Shown one piece after another: positions 26,283 to 35,507 of a stretch of DNA of 64,000 nucleotides (position 1 is the first letter of the stretch; each line of letters starts with the position of its first letter). The notes below the pieces were generated by a model. It was not told the DNA's origin and ran no database searches. It saw only the letters and a program-made list of their open reading frames with translations. A program made the translations under genes and the position numbers. This DNA is from Glaciecola sp965660625 (GTDB lineage: Bacteria; Pseudomonadota; Gammaproteobacteria; Enterobacterales; Alteromonadaceae), in contig CBFIAR010000003.1 of the NCBI GenBank assembly GCA_965660625.1, positions 62,001 to 126,000 on the forward strand, in the 5' to 3' direction.

Positions 26283-26816
26283 TTGTCTTCGTTAAAATAC
26301 TTGTCTTCCTATGCGCCTAGTTTACAACAACAAATTAGCCAGTTGTTGGCGCAAAATTGCCTTGCTGAATATTTGTTGCAGAAGTATCCAACCGTCAGCA
26401 ATGTGCCTAACGACGCAGCATTGCGCGATCACGTAATGAGGCTTAAAAACCACTATCTTAAAAAGTCACCGCCATTGAGTAAGATAGTATTTGATCCTAA
26501 AATTCATGTGGTCAACAATGCCCTCGGTTTACATAGCTTTGTATCAAGAGTGCAGGGCCCAAAACTGAAAAGTAAGAATGAAATTCGTATCAGCACATTA
26601 TTCAAAAATACGCCTTTGGCATTTCTTAATATGATCGTGGTACATGAACTTGCGCACTTGAAAGAAAAAGAACACAACAAGGCGTTTTACCAACTTTGCC
26701 TGCATATGTTACCGGACTATCATCAAATAGAGTTTGATGTCAGAGTCTATCTTACCCATTTGGAAGAGCGGGGCGACGTTTATACCAGCGAAAATTTGGT
26801 GAGCCAAGTTAGATAA
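26283..26816 (+). CDS. YgjP-like metallopeptidase domain protein
   Basis: The 177-residue protein has the zincin motif VVHELAHLKEKEHNKAFY near residue 119 (HExxH plus a third His), typical of the YgjP/DUF45 family. E. coli YgjP has been reported to act as a nucleotide pyrophosphatase-like enzyme, so peptidase activity is not certain. The start is TTG at 26283; no upstream ATG is available. It is co-oriented with yacL 59 nt downstream. Confidence 0.75.
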   Translation: MSSLKYLSSYAPSLQQQISQLLAQNCLAEYLLQKYPTVSNVPNDAALRDHVMRLKNHYLKKSPPLSKIVFDPKIHVVNNALGLHSFVSRVQGPKLKSKNEIRISTLFKNTPLAFLNMIVVHELAHLKEKEHNKAFYQLCLHMLPDYHQIEFDVRVYLTHLEERGDVYTSENLVSQVR

Positions 26817-26875
26817 CAGATGTCAGCTACGAAACTTTATAAAAGCAATATTCGATAACCAATATGAAGGCAATG

Positions 26876-27244
26876 ATGAATTATCAATTTATTCGAGATC
26901 TACAAGGGAGCCCAGTGGCTGAATTTGATATGGGTAGCGAGACCTTTTCCCATTGGTTCACGCACGAGCTCGGCGCAGATAAAAGCAAAATTAAGATGTT
27001 ACTTGATGTAATCCAGCAATTACAAGATCAAGAAATAAAATCGTTTTTGCTGGAAGCCAGTGAATTTACCCTGTCACTCGATCCTGATGAAGTTGAAATT
27101 AGATCAAAGATGCTAGATGTAGATGGACCTGATGAATTACCAGAAGGGACCCAGTTGTATGACCAAGAGTCAATGGCAGGTTGTGGGCTGGAAGACTTCA
27201 TCCGAGTATTGCATTCTTGGAGCGATTTTGTTTCCGACGATTAA
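26876..27244 (+). CDS. yacL: YacL family protein (UPF0231)
   Basis: About 122 acidic residues starting MNYQFIRDLQGSPVAEFDMGS, in register with E. coli YacL (MDYEFLRD). The family has no established function. The ATG at 26876 is preferred over ATGs 3 and 12 nt upstream because of this register; AAGG lies just upstream of the ATG cluster. It precedes an RluA-type gene by 42 nt, a likely operon. Confidence 0.82.
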   Translation: MNYQFIRDLQGSPVAEFDMGSETFSHWFTHELGADKSKIKMLLDVIQQLQDQEIKSFLLEASEFTLSLDPDEVEIRSKMLDVDGPDELPEGTQLYDQESMAGCGLEDFIRVLHSWSDFVSDD

Positions 27245-27286
27245 GTTGAGCAATTCCCAGAATTGCAATAAGGGTTGTTATAAAAG

Positions 27287-27967
27287 TTGAATGCCACACA
27301 AGCGATCGTTGACAATTTTGTCGCGCCAGAATGTCTGCAGCAAATCGATATTTTATGTCGAGACGAGCACTTTTTGTTAATTAACAAACCGAGCGGATTA
27401 TTATCTTTGTCGGGTAAAAACCCCTTGAACAAGGATTCAGTGCATTTTCGCTTAGTCCATGATTTCCCCACAGCCAGTTTGGTACATCGATTAGATCTCG
27501 GAACTTCTGGTATTATGTTGATTGCACTGACTAAACAAGCGAATACTCATTTCACTAAACAATTCCAAATTCGAAGCGTGTTTAAAAGCTATGTGAGCAT
27601 CGTTGCGGGACATGTTGCTGATGATCACGGGCGGATTGATACACCTATTGCTAAAGACCCATTGTTATTTCCTCGTCTAAAAACCTGCATTGTGAAGGGT
27701 AAACAAGCGCAAACCGACTATGAGGTGCTCGAGCGAATACAGCAGCCTTTATCGAGCCGAATAAGATATCATCCACAAACGGGAAGAACGCATCAATTGC
27801 GCATTCACAGTCAGTATATGGGACACCCGATACTAGGTTGTGACTTATACGGCACCCTGAAAACTTATGAGGCAGCAAGTCGGCTTATGTTACATGCTGA
27901 AAAGTTACAGTTTGATCATCCCATAACCGGTCAGAGAATATTGGGTGAATGTAATAGCCCTTTTTAG
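27287..27967 (+). CDS. RluA-family RNA pseudouridine synthase
   Basis: Converts specific uridines in rRNA and/or tRNA to pseudouridine. The 226 residues carry LINKPSGLLSL near 31, the catalytic Asp in LVHRLDLGTSGIMLIALTK near 67 and YHPQTGRTHQLRIH near 165. The length and the absence of an S4 domain fit RluA itself (23S U746 and tRNA U32) or a close paralogue better than RluC/RluD. The start is TTG at 27287. Confidence 0.85.
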   Translation: MNATQAIVDNFVAPECLQQIDILCRDEHFLLINKPSGLLSLSGKNPLNKDSVHFRLVHDFPTASLVHRLDLGTSGIMLIALTKQANTHFTKQFQIRSVFKSYVSIVAGHVADDHGRIDTPIAKDPLLFPRLKTCIVKGKQAQTDYEVLERIQQPLSSRIRYHPQTGRTHQLRIHSQYMGHPILGCDLYGTLKTYEAASRLMLHAEKLQFDHPITGQRILGECNSPF

Positions 27968-28144
27968 AGTAAACATGGTGATTTTTAATGAGCAGTGGAT
28001 GATCGAACTGATTGATTGTTCCCTTAGTGTGATACATTAACTTATCAAATGTAGGGATTTCAGAAGCAAAATACGGTATTTGCGGTTGGTAAATAACGTA
28101 TAGATAGCAGCGCTAAAAAACTGTTGGCGAGTTATGTTTTAAGT

Positions 28145-28182
28145 TTGGTGGCGGTGGTTAACAGGCAGCACAACCCCACCAA
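28145..28182 (+). other. GC-rich hairpin downstream of the RluA-type gene
   Basis: TTGGTGG (28145-28151) pairs with CCACCAA (28176-28182), enclosing GGTT (28156-28159) with AACC (28172-28175). It lies in a 283-bp spacer before the shared terminator. No coding frame with a start is seen here. Confidence 0.35.
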
Positions 28183-28204
28183 GAAGGTGATGATATTTGA
28201 AATG

Positions 28205-28236
28205 AAAAAGGGATCCTAACATTAGCATCCCTTTTT
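28205..28236. terminator. Bidirectional terminator between the RluA-type gene and fadA
   Basis: A perfect 10-bp stem, AAAAAGGGAT (28205-28214) with ATCCCTTTTT (28227-28236), and a 12-nt loop. The A and T runs serve both convergent transcripts. Confidence 0.88.
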
Positions 28237-28250
28237 GTTTATTAGTGCTT

Positions 28251-29411
28251 TTAAACGCGTTCGAAAATAGTGGCGATACCTTGGCCTAAACCAATACACA
28301 TTGTGGCTAAACCAATTTCTTTATCTTTCGCTTCCATCAAGTTGATTAGGGTGGTTGAAATACGTGAACCAGAGCAACCTAGCGGATGCCCTAATGCAAT
28401 CGCACCACCGTTTAAATTTACCTTATTCTCGTATTCATCCATCCAGCCTAAACGCTTGATACATGACAATGCTTGTGCTGCGAAGGCTTCATTAAATTCA
28501 GCTAACTGAATGTCCTCCATGGTCATGCCCGCGCGCTTTAAGGCTTTTTGTGTCGCTGGAACAGGACCAAATCCCATAATCGCGGCATCACAACCAGCCA
28601 CAGCCATTGCGCGAATTTTCGCGCGTGGCGTTAAACCAAGTTCTTTTGCACGACTTGCAGACATGATCAACATAGCTGAAGCACCATCAGATAGCGCCGA
28701 TGAGGTTCCGGCAGTCACGGAACCATTTACGGGGTCAAATACGGGCCTTAAACCCGCCAACCCGTCTACTGTGGTTTCTGGACGAATCACTTCATCATGC
28801 TCAATTAAGCTCAATACGCCATCTGCGTCATGACCTTCGATAGGCACGATCTCATTCCAGCGACCTTCAAGTCTGGCTTTGTGAGCGCGCTGATGAGAAC
28901 GAGCAGCGAAGGCATCCTGCATTTCACGCGTTATGCCGTTTTGACGACCTAAGAGTTCAGCGGTCATGCCCATGCTGCCTGAAGCAAGGGCTGCATGTTT
29001 GGCGATACCTGGATGGAAATCGATGTTGAAATCCATGGGTACATGGCCCATGTGCTCAACACCACCAATCATGTAAATGTCGCCACGACCAGACATGATG
29101 CCTGATGCTGCGTCATGCAGAGCCTGCATTGAAGAACCACATAAGCGGTTGACCGTTACGGCAGCAGTCGTTCTTGGGATTGACGTTAATAACTGCGCGT
29201 TTCGAGCAATGTTGAAGCCTTGCTCTTTGGTTTGTTGAACACAGCCCCAAATTATGTCTTCAATTTCAGCTGGGTCTACGCCAGGGTTGCGCTCAATAAG
29301 TTTAGTCATTAAGTGCGCAGACAAAGTTTCGGCGCGCACGTTTCTAAAAACACCACCTTTGGAACGTCCCATCGGGGTACGAATACAATCGATAACTACG
29401 ACATCTTTCAT
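28251..29411 (-). CDS. fadA: 3-ketoacyl-CoA thiolase
   Basis: The last step of fatty acid beta-oxidation: thiolytic release of acetyl-CoA. The 386 aa start from the ATG at 29411 (GAGGAG site), MKDVVVIDCIRTPMGRSKGG. The catalytic Cys lies in VNRLCGSSMQALHDA near residue 90, the His in EFNEAFAAQAL and GGAIALGHPLGCSG near 350, and the second Cys in TMCIGLGQGIATIFER at the end. It starts 19 nt after fadB. This order and spacing match E. coli fadBA, the alpha2-beta2 trifunctional complex. Confidence 0.97.
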   Translation of the reverse strand: MKDVVVIDCIRTPMGRSKGGVFRNVRAETLSAHLMTKLIERNPGVDPAEIEDIIWGCVQQTKEQGFNIARNAQLLTSIPRTTAAVTVNRLCGSSMQALHDAASGIMSGRGDIYMIGGVEHMGHVPMDFNIDFHPGIAKHAALASGSMGMTAELLGRQNGITREMQDAFAARSHQRAHKARLEGRWNEIVPIEGHDADGVLSLIEHDEVIRPETTVDGLAGLRPVFDPVNGSVTAGTSSALSDGASAMLIMSASRAKELGLTPRAKIRAMAVAGCDAAIMGFGPVPATQKALKRAGMTMEDIQLAEFNEAFAAQALSCIKRLGWMDEYENKVNLNGGAIALGHPLGCSGSRISTTLINLMEAKDKEIGLATMCIGLGQGIATIFERV

Positions 29412-29430
29412 TTTTATCTCCTCTGGTGAC

Positions 29431-31590
29431 TTAGGCTGATTGTGAAAAGTAAGATTTGCCAGAAGCGGCCATGTCGCGCACGCCATCTGAAATTTGATAT
29501 ATTGGGCCAAGGCTTGCATATTTGTCGGCTAACGCCACAAAGTTTGCGAGTCCCATGGTTTCAATGTAACGGAAAATGCCACCCCTGAACGGAGGGAAGC
29601 CTAAACCGAACAACAAGGCCATATCTGCTTCTGCCGCACTTGCAACGATGCCTTCTTCTAAGCAACGAATAGCCTCATTAGCCATTGGGATCATTACGCG
29701 TGCAATAATTTCTTCTTTGTCGAATGTTTTTGTTTCAGCAACGTGACCTTCAAATAAGGCATAGGCCTGCGACGATGGCGTTTTGGTTGGACGTCCACGT
29801 TTGTCTTTCGAGAAATCGTAGAAACCCTTACCATTTTTCTGACCGTATCGACCGGCTTTGTAGAGCAAGGTAACTGGGTCATTATCAATTTTTTGCATGC
29901 GCTCAGGAATACCATCAGACATAACGCTAGACGCATGGTCTGCCGTGTCCATACCAACAACATCAAGCAAAAAGGCTGGGCCCATAGGCCATCCGAATAT
30001 TTTTTCCATGACTTTATCAACAGCAGTAAAATCAGCGCCATCGATTAATAATTGGCTGAAACCTGCGAAGTATGGAAATAAAACGCGATTGACCAAAAAT
30101 CCAGGACAGTCATTAACAACAATCGGTGTTTTACCCATTTTCAACGTTGCTGCAACTACCGCACTTATAGTTGCGTCAGATGTATTTTCACCGCGAATAA
30201 TTTCAACCAACGGCATTTTATGTACTGGATTGAAAAAGTGCATGCCGCAAAACCGCTCAGGATGTTTTAAGCTTTTTGCCAACTGGTTAATAGAAATGGT
30301 CGACGTGTTTGAACAAATAATGGCGTCCTCAGCTACGGTTTTTTCCATATCTGCTAATACAGCCGCTTTAATTTTGGGGTTTTCAACCACCGCTTCAATA
30401 ATGAGGTCAGCGTTCGCAATTGCGTTTTGATCAAGCGTCGGGATAATGTTGTTCAATGTGGATGCCATTTTTCTCGCATCTACTTTACCGCGCTGCATGC
30501 CTTTCTCAAGGATGCTTGACGCTTCCTTTAGGCCAAGATCCAGCGCTGCTTGGTTAATATCCTTCATTACCGTTGGAATACCTTTTACAGCTCCTTGATA
30601 AGCGATACCGCCACCCATGATGCCAGCACCTATAACGGCATGCTGCTTAACTTCTTTGGTTGCGCCTTTAGCTAACTTTTTACCCTTCGCTTTTACTAAT
30701 TGCTCAGCGAGAAAAATACCTACCTGTGCTTTACATGCATCTGTTTTTGCTAAGGTCACAAAGCCGTCGTTTTCAAGTTTTAGGGCACCGTCTCTATTAA
30801 GGCCCGCTGCCTTGCTTACGGTTTCTACCATTTTATGCGGTGCTGGATAATGTTTGCCGGCTTGCGCTGCAACCATAGCGGCGGCTGTCGAAAAACTCAT
30901 CATTGCTTCGTTTGCATTCAACATCAATGGCGCTTTCTTTTCTGTTCTGCGTGCCTGCCAATTGAGCTTACCCGCGATTGCATCTTTCAGCATGTTGCGC
31001 GCTGCTTCATGCAGATTTTCTGGAGCTACGACTGCGTCTACAGCACCTTCTTTTAATGCTTGAGAAGCGCTGCGATCACGGCCCGTTGTCATCCACTGAA
31101 GTGCGTTATCAGCACCAATAATGCGCGGGAGACGAACGGTTCCACCAAAACCAGGCATTAAACCAAGTTTTACTTCCGGTAACCCAATTTTTGCTGTGGT
31201 ATCAACCACACGTATATCGCCAGCCAGTGCCATTTCGCAACCACCACCAAGTGCAAAACCATTTACAGCAACAACCGTTGGTACGGATAGGTCTTCGAAG
31301 TGGTCAAATACTTGAGAACTCTTTTCTACCCAAGTCAATATATCTGATGGGTTCATATCAAATAAGGCTGTGAATTCAGTAATATCTGCACCCACAATGA
31401 ACGTGCTTTTGGCAGATCGTACGAGTACACCTTTCACGTCATTTGAGGCTGCAATAGCTGCTGTAGCTCGGTCGAGCTCTTCGACTGTTTGTTTGTCGAA
31501 TTTGTTGACTGAACCTTGTGCGTCAAACACAAGTTCAGCAATTGAGTCGTCTGTCAGTGCTACTGAAAGACTCTTGCCTTCAAAGATCAT
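29431..31590 (-). CDS. fadB: Fatty acid oxidation complex alpha subunit
   Basis: A multifunctional enoyl-CoA hydratase / 3-hydroxyacyl-CoA dehydrogenase / isomerase / epimerase. The 719 aa start from the ATG at 31590 (AGGAG 6 nt upstream), MIFEGKSLSVALTDDSIAEL. An in-frame ATG 18 nt earlier lies ahead of that site. The crotonase half has NGFALGGGCEMALAGDIRV near 112 and GLPEVKLGLMPGFGGTVRLP near 139. The dehydrogenase half has the NAD fold HAVIGAGIMGGGIAYQ near 313 and GMHFFNPVHKMPLVEII near 448. Confidence 0.97.
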   Translation of the reverse strand: MIFEGKSLSVALTDDSIAELVFDAQGSVNKFDKQTVEELDRATAAIAASNDVKGVLVRSAKSTFIVGADITEFTALFDMNPSDILTWVEKSSQVFDHFEDLSVPTVVAVNGFALGGGCEMALAGDIRVVDTTAKIGLPEVKLGLMPGFGGTVRLPRIIGADNALQWMTTGRDRSASQALKEGAVDAVVAPENLHEAARNMLKDAIAGKLNWQARRTEKKAPLMLNANEAMMSFSTAAAMVAAQAGKHYPAPHKMVETVSKAAGLNRDGALKLENDGFVTLAKTDACKAQVGIFLAEQLVKAKGKKLAKGATKEVKQHAVIGAGIMGGGIAYQGAVKGIPTVMKDINQAALDLGLKEASSILEKGMQRGKVDARKMASTLNNIIPTLDQNAIANADLIIEAVVENPKIKAAVLADMEKTVAEDAIICSNTSTISINQLAKSLKHPERFCGMHFFNPVHKMPLVEIIRGENTSDATISAVVAATLKMGKTPIVVNDCPGFLVNRVLFPYFAGFSQLLIDGADFTAVDKVMEKIFGWPMGPAFLLDVVGMDTADHASSVMSDGIPERMQKIDNDPVTLLYKAGRYGQKNGKGFYDFSKDKRGRPTKTPSSQAYALFEGHVAETKTFDKEEIIARVMIPMANEAIRCLEEGIVASAAEADMALLFGLGFPPFRGGIFRYIETMGLANFVALADKYASLGPIYQISDGVRDMAASGKSYFSQSA

Positions 31591-31818
31591 TATATTCTCC
31601 TGTGACATTTACAAAACGCATGATAGAAATTATTAAGATAACCCACCACTTTCCGATAGGTGTTTTATACTATTATCGAACAGTCGGTCATGTAGTATGG
31701 TACTAATTAACATAGAACATTACGCCAATTGATCAACAAGGTTGTAATACTACGTTTTCAAGCACTCATTGTACCAGTTATTTTTTTGTTTATTTAATGT
31801 AATTAATTATCAACTAAG

Positions 31819-33816
31819 ATGGAAACTCCTTTGTCCAACGTTATCGTTCCTTTTTACAGCCTTGTTTTGCTGATCGGCATGCTTCTCTCTAGTGCTGCCT
31901 TTTCGATGGAAAATAAATCGGCAGAAGAAAAATTGGTCAGTCAACGAGCAGAGTTTTTAAGAATTGAAAGGCAAATATGGAATACGAGTGACGAAGACTT
32001 TGTGCAGCGAGTCATAAAATTAGGCAATTACCCCCTGGTACCCTATCTAATAGAAACCAAAATTTTACACGATTTAAATATCGATAAAACTGAACAGGTT
32101 CGTGCATTTCTTCGAGAGTACGCGGGCACTCCACTTGAGCGTCGAATGTTGCGACCATGGCTGCGCTATCTTGCCAAGAAAAATCGCAAAAATTTATTCC
32201 TGGAATTTTATGCGCCCGTTGGTGACACCAATTTAGCTTGCCGATATTTACGTTATCAACTCGAAGATAGTGTGAGTAAAGCGGAAGTAAATTCACAAAT
32301 AGCTGAGCTTTGGAATGTCAGTAAATCGCAACCGAAAGACTGTGACCCACTCTTTAAGAGATGGAAAGCTGAAGGAGAGTTAACTGAAGAGTTAATACTG
32401 CAGCGTATTGCAAAAGCCGCCAACGGTGGGCAACACTCTATTATTAACTACTTAAAAAGACTCTTGCCTGAGGAAAAAAAGTACCTTGCCGATTTATGGA
32501 AGAAAACGCGGAAGTCTCCCTCCACAGTTGTTCAACTGGGCGATTTTAAAGGTCAGTATCCGGAAATTGAGGCGGACATTATCGCTTATGGATTAGGTCG
32601 CTTAATCTGGAGAGATAAAGCGGCGGCTATTAAAACATGGGACGTTGCACAAAAGAAATTTTCCTTTTCCGATGCTCAAAAAGCGCATGTTGCGAACAAA
32701 TTTGCGATCAGCATGGCTATTGCGAAACATGAAGATGCAGAAACTTGGCTCATGGCCTCTGAAAGCTTAGAACGAGACCCTGAGGTATTGAGATGGCATC
32801 TTGCGATATTATTGAAAGATCAAAACTGGTCGAGCATTATTAACCTCGTCGAAAAAGCCTCGCCCACGCTGACTAGCGCCAGTGTATATCAATATTGGTT
32901 AGCGCGAAGTTATGCTGCGCTTGGCAATGAAAGTAAAGCCAAGGAGTTATTTCAGCAATTGGCGCGTGAGCGTCATTATTACGGATTTTTAGCCAGTGCT
33001 AGACTAGGACAGTCTTTTAATTTCCAGGATCAGCCTCTCATTATTGAACAAGCAGTGGTCGATCGAATTCAACAGTTGCCGAGCGCTAAGCGCGCATTTG
33101 AACTTAAGGTGTTAGAGCGATTCCATGAGGCAAGAATAGAGTGGCATTTTGTACAACGGCAGTTGGACGATCAGGAGACACTCGCCTCGGCAGTCATTGC
33201 TAGTCAATGGGGATGGCATGACCAAGCAATATTTACGTTCGCCAATACGGGTTATTTGAATGACGTAAATAGACGTTTCCCGCTGGCATATGCAGAGATA
33301 CTAACAAAAGAAGCTGAACGAAATAAAATCGCTCCTGAGTGGGCATTTGCCATTGCAAGACGAGAAAGCTCGTTTATGAGTGATGCCGTTTCGTCCGCCA
33401 AGGCATTTGGCCTAATGCAGGTATTACCTTCAACGGCGCGATATTTAGAAAAGAAACGAGTATCGGACCGCTCGTTAATGAACCCAAATACGAACGCAAA
33501 GTTAGGTAACAAGTACTTGCGTTATCTTATGGATAAAGTAGATAACAACACACTACTTGCAACCGCTTCTTATAACGCAGGCTGGAGCCGTGTAAAAAGT
33601 TGGTTACCAACAAGCGAAACAGTGGGTGCAGACTTATGGGTTGAAACTATTCCCTACAGAGAAACTAGAAATTACGTCAAAGCGGTGTTGGCTTATAAAC
33701 AAATTTACCAGCATCAGCTGTTTGAAATTAGTCACTCAAACGTCCCCAAATTGGTCAAAGACTCGGTATTTGGAGAGTTAGTACAAATGCAAGTTCCGAT
33801 GAATGTGGGAGAATAA
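31819..33816 (+). CDS. slt: Soluble lytic murein transglycosylase
   Basis: Cleaves peptidoglycan between MurNAc and GlcNAc, forming anhydroMurNAc. The 665 residues have a signal peptide (about 1-29, ending SSAAFS), a long alpha-helical superhelix (about 40-440) that in Slt70 forms the doughnut, and a C-terminal lysozyme-like domain. The catalytic Glu is in WAFAIARRESSFMSDAVS near 515, followed by AFGLMQVLPSTARYL and ATASYNAGWSRVKSWL. It is divergent from fadB. Confidence 0.93.
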   Translation: METPLSNVIVPFYSLVLLIGMLLSSAAFSMENKSAEEKLVSQRAEFLRIERQIWNTSDEDFVQRVIKLGNYPLVPYLIETKILHDLNIDKTEQVRAFLREYAGTPLERRMLRPWLRYLAKKNRKNLFLEFYAPVGDTNLACRYLRYQLEDSVSKAEVNSQIAELWNVSKSQPKDCDPLFKRWKAEGELTEELILQRIAKAANGGQHSIINYLKRLLPEEKKYLADLWKKTRKSPSTVVQLGDFKGQYPEIEADIIAYGLGRLIWRDKAAAIKTWDVAQKKFSFSDAQKAHVANKFAISMAIAKHEDAETWLMASESLERDPEVLRWHLAILLKDQNWSSIINLVEKASPTLTSASVYQYWLARSYAALGNESKAKELFQQLARERHYYGFLASARLGQSFNFQDQPLIIEQAVVDRIQQLPSAKRAFELKVLERFHEARIEWHFVQRQLDDQETLASAVIASQWGWHDQAIFTFANTGYLNDVNRRFPLAYAEILTKEAERNKIAPEWAFAIARRESSFMSDAVSSAKAFGLMQVLPSTARYLEKKRVSDRSLMNPNTNAKLGNKYLRYLMDKVDNNTLLATASYNAGWSRVKSWLPTSETVGADLWVETIPYRETRNYVKAVLAYKQIYQHQLFEISHSNVPKLVKDSVFGELVQMQVPMNVGE

Positions 33817-33964
33817 AAGCAGTAGATATGTGATGCTAAAAAACTAAGTTTTTATGCGTCGCTGACAATTAACTGAACCCATGATAGCCTTATTGTGCAG
33901 TTTCCGCTGCAAATAAACACCGAACGAAGAAATATTGAAATTTATACTCTAAACGAGGACGACA

Positions 33965-35290
33965 ATGTCAAGCCATTCCTTATCTTACGCTGAACATATT
34001 AAGATTTTACAAGCTCGCACGCTTGAAGCGATACAGCGAGAAAGTATCGATGGTTTAATTATTCATTCAGGACAAGGCAAGATCATGTTCTTAGATGATA
34101 ATTATTACCCATATAAAGTGAATCCCCAATTTAAAGCGTGGCTTCCGGTTGTCGATAATCCTTGCTGCTGGTTAGTCGTTAATGGCACTGATAAACCCAA
34201 ACTGATTTTTTACCGTCCAGAAGATTTTTGGCATAAGGTGCCTCCCGAGCCGACCGAGTTTTGGGTGGAACATTTTGATATTGTGTATTTAAAGCAAGCT
34301 AATGCCGTAGAAAAACATCTTCCCTACGACAAAGTGAAATACGCTTACGTGGGCGAATACATTGAAGTTGCTAAAGCGCTTGGATTTGAATTGGTGAATC
34401 CGGATCGTGTTCTCAACTATCTGCATTGGCAGCGAGCGTACAAAACTGAATATGAACTAGAGTGTATGCGCCAAGCCAATACAATCGCTGTTGGCGCGCA
34501 CAGAGCTGCGAGTGCAGCTTTCTTCGATGAAGAGAGTGAATTTGACATTAACAGTACCTATTTGCGCGCAGCAAGACAGGGCCACAATGACGTTCCTTAC
34601 AATAATATTGTGGCGTTAAATGAAAATGCCGCGATACTGCATTACATGCAAACAAACTCTGTTGCACCATCCGACTTTCGAACATTTCTCATAGACGCGG
34701 GCGCAAGTTATCATGGCTACGCAGCAGATATTACACGCACATACTGTGCGAAAGAACACGAATTTTCTGATCTCATTAAAGCCGTCGATACCTTAACTAT
34801 TAAGCTAGCTGAGCAAATGAAGCCAGGCTTAAGTTATGTCGATATTCACCTAGCTGCATATGCTGGTATCGCGCAAATATTACATGATTTTGGTGTCGTC
34901 AATTTGTCGCAACAGGATTGTATAGAGAGTGGTATAGTGAGTACCTTCTTCCCGCATGGTGTTGGTCATTTTTTAGGTCTTCAAGTGCATGATGTTGGCG
35001 GACACGTCAGAGATGATCGAGGTACTCTTAACCCACCACCAGAAGCACATCCATTTTTGCGTTGCACTCGCACTATTGAAGCCCGACAAGTGTTTACTAT
35101 TGAGCCTGGCTTATATTTTATTGATAGTCTTCTCGCTAAGTTGAAGGGATCGGAGCAATCGAAATTTATCAATTGGAACGTAGTTGACGAATTTCGACCG
35201 TTTGGCGGTATCCGCATCGAAGACAATATTATTGTGCATCGTGAACGTAATGAGAATATGACGAGAGAACTAGGCCTAGTTAGCGACTAA
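33965..35290 (+). CDS. pepQ: Xaa-Pro dipeptidase
   Basis: A dinuclear-metal (Mn) M24B proline dipeptidase. The 441 residues include LIDAGASYHGYAADITRTY near 240 (metal Asp pair), FPHGVGHFLGLQVHDVGG near 330 (metal His), FTIEPGLYF near 375 (Glu) and GGIRIEDNIIV near 415 (Glu). Bacterial PepQ length is about 443. The ATG at 33965 has GAGGA 6 nt upstream. In E. coli pepQ neighbours fadB; here slt lies between. Confidence 0.95.
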   Translation: MSSHSLSYAEHIKILQARTLEAIQRESIDGLIIHSGQGKIMFLDDNYYPYKVNPQFKAWLPVVDNPCCWLVVNGTDKPKLIFYRPEDFWHKVPPEPTEFWVEHFDIVYLKQANAVEKHLPYDKVKYAYVGEYIEVAKALGFELVNPDRVLNYLHWQRAYKTEYELECMRQANTIAVGAHRAASAAFFDEESEFDINSTYLRAARQGHNDVPYNNIVALNENAAILHYMQTNSVAPSDFRTFLIDAGASYHGYAADITRTYCAKEHEFSDLIKAVDTLTIKLAEQMKPGLSYVDIHLAAYAGIAQILHDFGVVNLSQQDCIESGIVSTFFPHGVGHFLGLQVHDVGGHVRDDRGTLNPPPEAHPFLRCTRTIEARQVFTIEPGLYFIDSLLAKLKGSEQSKFINWNVVDEFRPFGGIRIEDNIIVHRERNENMTRELGLVSD

Positions 35291-35309
35291 TCTTGCCAGC
35301 TCGAGCCTT

Positions 35310-35435
35310 AATTGGGCTATTTGCATTCTGATGTGGTGGTCTTCTCCCGTTTTGATTGTTTTGTCAAACTCAATCATGGCACATTGATGCCGTATGTGGG
35401 GGGAGGCCATCACATCAAAATGTTAGCCCCTAATT
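35310..35435 (+). other. Long hairpin / three-way-junction-like structured element
   Basis: Between convergent pepQ and ispB. Arms 35329-35348 and 35398-35417 pair over 20 positions on the plus-strand RNA, with four G-U pairs and no true mismatch. After one C-A mismatch, five more pairs follow (35323-35327 with 35419-35423). After a bulge, AATT-GGGCTA (35310-35319) pairs with TAGCCC-CT-AATT (35424-35435). Inside are two small hairpins: TGATTG (35353-35358)/CAATCA (35371-35376) and GGCA (35378-35381)/TGCC (35388-35391). No strong T-tract follows. It could be a structured ncRNA, a terminator or a decayed palindromic repeat. Confidence 0.6.
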
Positions 35436-35507
35436 GTTTAATGCGAGCATAATTCAATTTGTATCGGAACATATGATTACTGAAAATAGATAACATAGTT
35501 GCAATCA

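Noticed and set aside
28205..28240. Minus-strand frame with LLGGVV overlapping the fadA terminator
   Set aside because: Its ATG is inside the terminator hairpin, and the sequence lacks the double-glycine leader pattern.
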